Source: Verrucomicrobiota bacterium (GTDB lineage: Bacteria > Verrucomicrobiota > Verrucomicrobiae > Opitutales > CG1-02-43-26). Taken from it: a stretch of DNA of 26,058 nucleotides. The position numbers and the translations under genes were made by a program. The stretch spans positions 1 to 26,058 of the forward strand of contig JABDAI010000017.1 of the NCBI GenBank assembly GCA_013289195.1, in the 5' to 3' direction. Below, one piece after another: positions 24,801 through 26,058 of the stretch; the first letter of the stretch is position 1, and the number at the start of each line of letters is the position of its first letter. Below the pieces are notes generated by a model. It searched no databases. It had not been told where the DNA came from and saw nothing but the letters and a program-made list of their open reading frames with translations.

Positions 24801-25892
24801 TACATGTCTATTACAGCAATTGGCTGGATTGGGACTTGCTAAATAGGAGACAATATCAATATCCCTCAGATCTACCTGCGTATAAGTGCTTTCAATATTA
24901 GACTTTAATTTTTCCATCATCGGTGCTGTTCCAGGACTATCGAAAGTCACCACCTTGATATTAGGATATCCAAAATAGGCATGACTATAAAATCCACAAA
25001 GTTCGGCAAGCCATGCGCCTAAAGAATGTCCAGTAAATGATAATCGATATTTGTGGTTTTTAGCTATATCTATAGCCTCTGCTGTAGCTTGCAAATTGCG
25101 AGCTTGTTGACCAACCACGATTTGATCACCTAATATTTCTTCTATATTTGTTTGCCAATCACTATTTCTTCTAAATAGACTTGCTATTATCTCTTCTGTG
25201 CCTCTAATGGCTAAAACAACCTGATGGGTTTTATGATTTATGTAAATAGCCCCATAATAGCCACTGACTTGGGTATCATCGTAAACTTTTTCTACATGCC
25301 AATTTTTCAAAGATGTATCGTTATGAGGATCCAAAGTAACAAGACCTCCATGTTCAGAATTCTTATAGGCATGTTTACTCAACAGTGCATGAACATAGTC
25401 ATTGGGATAATATTTATAATTTTTATTATTGCCGACTAATTTAATTTCTATTTGACGTAAAGTATGAGAACTACCAGGAACTTCTTGCCATGATATATAA
25501 CCTAATTCCGTATTATTTGAAATTGAACGATACAGCATGTCCATTTCTCTTTCTGTTAATCTAAACTCAACAGTTAACGCGACAATAGTTGGGTCATTCT
25601 GTGCCAGTGCAGTGATAAGTGATTCGAAATTATCTTTTGTAAGAATTTTCTTTTGACCCACTGATGTTTCTTCATTGACACTTGCCACACAATAATTCGG
25701 TCGAAGCAGGTGTTGAGCATTATGATCAAAACTATAGTGACGACGAGCGTTATTGGCTCGGGCTGAGGATGCATGAGATGTTTGAATTCTAGAATCATTA
25801 TCGAATGGATTTATAGAATTGTTTCCGCTATTATCGGTTTTTATTTGTTTGAACATTTTTTTAATAAATTTTGTATTCTCTTCATAACCCAT
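21855..25892 (-). CDS. Lipase-like / NB-ARC STAND ATPase / TPR protein, 1345 aa
   Basis: Residue numbers count from the TTG one codon before the ATG at 25892. An Asn/Ser-rich start is followed by a short LRR-like stretch (90-135). A class-3 lipase-like alpha/beta-hydrolase spans about 160-415: VVLAIRGTE, the nucleophile elbow TGHSLGAWLAEL (S291), TFDSPGT, DIDIVSYL (D347, probable acid) and EGHSLTG (H407). Residues 415-660 are uncharacterised. An NB-ARC-type ATPase follows: Walker A GLAGMGKST (695-703), Walker B ILLIFDNVE (D773), KVIITSKN (793-800) and GLLPFRL (845-851). Tetratricopeptide-type helices (HPDVARALNMTGRVYLAFGD) cover about 1030-1150. The last 150 residues are unknown and end in -SKL. 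The layout is that of an NLR-like STAND protein with a lipase effector domain. A defence or host-directed role is inference. Confidence 0.85.
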   Translation of the reverse strand: MGYEENTKFIKKMFKQIKTDNSGNNSINPFDNDSRIQTSHASSARANNARRHYSFDHNAQHLLRPNYCVASVNEETSVGQKKILTKDNFESLITALAQNDPTIVALTVEFRLTEREMDMLYRSISNNTELGYISWQEVPGSSHTLRQIEIKLVGNNKNYKYYPNDYVHALLSKHAYKNSEHGGLVTLDPHNDTSLKNWHVEKVYDDTQVSGYYGAIYINHKTHQVVLAIRGTEEIIASLFRRNSDWQTNIEEILGDQIVVGQQARNLQATAEAIDIAKNHKYRLSFTGHSLGAWLAELCGFYSHAYFGYPNIKVVTFDSPGTAPMMEKLKSNIESTYTQVDLRDIDIVSYLASPNPANCCNRHVGKIYRIAPKMEWTGWVNNTAPNFVQNAIGNDKIQGILAIEGHSLTGILETFDPQTSKPREYRRMADWPRMEYIGDKRPFSNRGMTVMEYVKESIRNSTVSHMIKRALGFALDKIPQDGTAMTIIGFLKSYVNGEIYQEQYWTYFKNIRFEENAEDTPEIRTKLKFNNQFALITQTKYREIGDIYTLKPIKGSVDEYLYELYKNRENLAQHKHISEIIKNQLEDLLSTFSINQISDGQYCLVPNMGYDVESIRQRMQRLLHTSPRNMLDMLQNITVHTTKNIINLGLDAEIVIPKLSENIPSEVAYYTEIHGKKEELDSKLAERNVVVIKGLAGMGKSTLAAKYGSDCKEKNGFQVLWIKGMQIEEYFFQLAKDLKLKVEKQEYEGIKATVYAYLERLIEKQQILLIFDNVEEEEKIIPYLRDLPNRAKVIITSKNSNLLSGVYPMVELEGFNKEEAKSFIKKALPHKNEENIEKLIATVGLLPFRLFEAVTYFKKNSLKSVDDFIREFKLHPATQLLFKDLNNEDSRELLKYLTYLDTNGASLTLIQNITGKTADQLQEAVCRLQELSMMQVIEGEGNKKILKVKHGILKDEMKKLLLEEDRAQIPKILQKLMHELNKALPKSLLHIAQTGSNFQNINIEEVSELVSHAKVLAKEAKEAKLSIVGREQLLYKIGLYHHKIVLNHQEAIYYWEELLNYQRQIYQGDHAIVASALILVGFGYRESQGAENIRKGLKFSEDGLRMYQKLFSSDHPDVARALNMTGRVYLAFGDADKALEYMKQACSAYLATSNYDATKTITPTIELLQPDFKKYEPIKRFENRLIILSRGEISDNLIAVKQKIQRIDLNEIVKASSQAKWTAIDIFGWDWGVKGYLNQDYLKGQLQELGNNKENIESAQMLCFESMNLGIMKCEKKPYEVVEAFTQANPVLVKKIAEQHPEFFVDGSIVMACIRAMPHDKSFEEHILKHVKYVNKNIELKQSKL

Positions 25893-25932
25893 CAAAAAAC
25901 ACTGTGATCTGGTATTGGTTTTTCATATACAG

Positions 25933-25961
25933 ATTGTCTTAAAAAATAAGAATTAAATCAA
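25933..25961 (-). promoter_or_regulatory. Possible promoter of the lipase/NB-ARC gene
   Basis: On the minus strand TTGATT (25961-25956), a 17-bp spacer and GACAAT (25938-25933) give a moderate sigma-70 match, about 40 bp upstream of the ATG at 25892. No other clear signal was seen in 25896-26058, which has no recognisable gene. Confidence 0.35.
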
Positions 25962-26058
25962 GAAAAGTTTTTAAATATCAAAAAGCCCCACATTCTAGCG
26001 ATCACCTCATTCTTTAGTCTGGTTGAAAAACGAATAGTGATAATCTTGCGAAGGACGA

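Overview
This is an AT-rich window, roughly one third G+C by eye, packed with large eukaryote-like proteins, toxin-antitoxin genes and decayed insertion sequences. That mix is typical of the accessory genome of a host-associated, probably intracellular bacterium such as an amoeba or protist symbiont. The divergent promoters at 18808-18835 and 18867-18895 look like ordinary sigma-70 promoters (TTGACT-17-TAAAAT). This favours a proteobacterial or similar origin (Rickettsiales, Holosporales or Legionellales type) over Bacteroidetes. The species cannot be named from sequence alone.

Left part (1-7500): an island of small mobile or addictive genes, nearly all on the minus strand. It holds an IS630 transposase tail cut by the window edge, a conserved hypothetical gene, a possible second transposase tail, and the remains of an AbiE (type IV) toxin-antitoxin operon. 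The middle of that operon is occupied by an AAA ATPase with a DUF4143 domain. Next come an intact-looking hipBA toxin-antitoxin pair with two operator-like palindromes around its promoter, an AAA-ATPase/PD-(D/E)XK gene, and a frameshifted remnant of another AbiEi-type antitoxin. A repeat of about 57 bp recurs just downstream of two of these genes and, in shorter form, of a third gene.

Central part (7503-21397): four very large proteins (771, 1133, 917 and 827 aa) form one paralogous family. They are built from solenoid repeats of about 23 residues, roughly LPxSLxNLxxLTIGNI, preceded by a shared module of about 80 residues. Three lie in tandem on the minus strand; the fourth is divergently transcribed from a shared promoter region. 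Two of them (917 and 827 aa) carry an F-box-like segment near the N-terminus, and the 917-aa protein also ends in CFLQ, a CaaX-type prenylation signal. I read the cluster as a candidate family of secreted effectors that act on host ubiquitin ligases. The repeats resemble LRR and FNIP repeats, and F-box plus FNIP proteins are known from Dictyostelium and mimivirus. Two decayed insertion sequences (13406-14644 and 14653-15760) sit side by side inside the cluster.

Right part (21398-26058): an intergenic graveyard with an IS630 remnant and an 83-nt perfect hairpin, then a 1345-aa minus-strand protein. This protein joins a class-3 lipase-like domain, an NB-ARC-type STAND ATPase and TPR repeats, and ends in -SKL. 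It could be an NLR-like defence protein with a lipase effector domain, or a host-directed lipase effector. No tRNA, rRNA or CRISPR array was seen.
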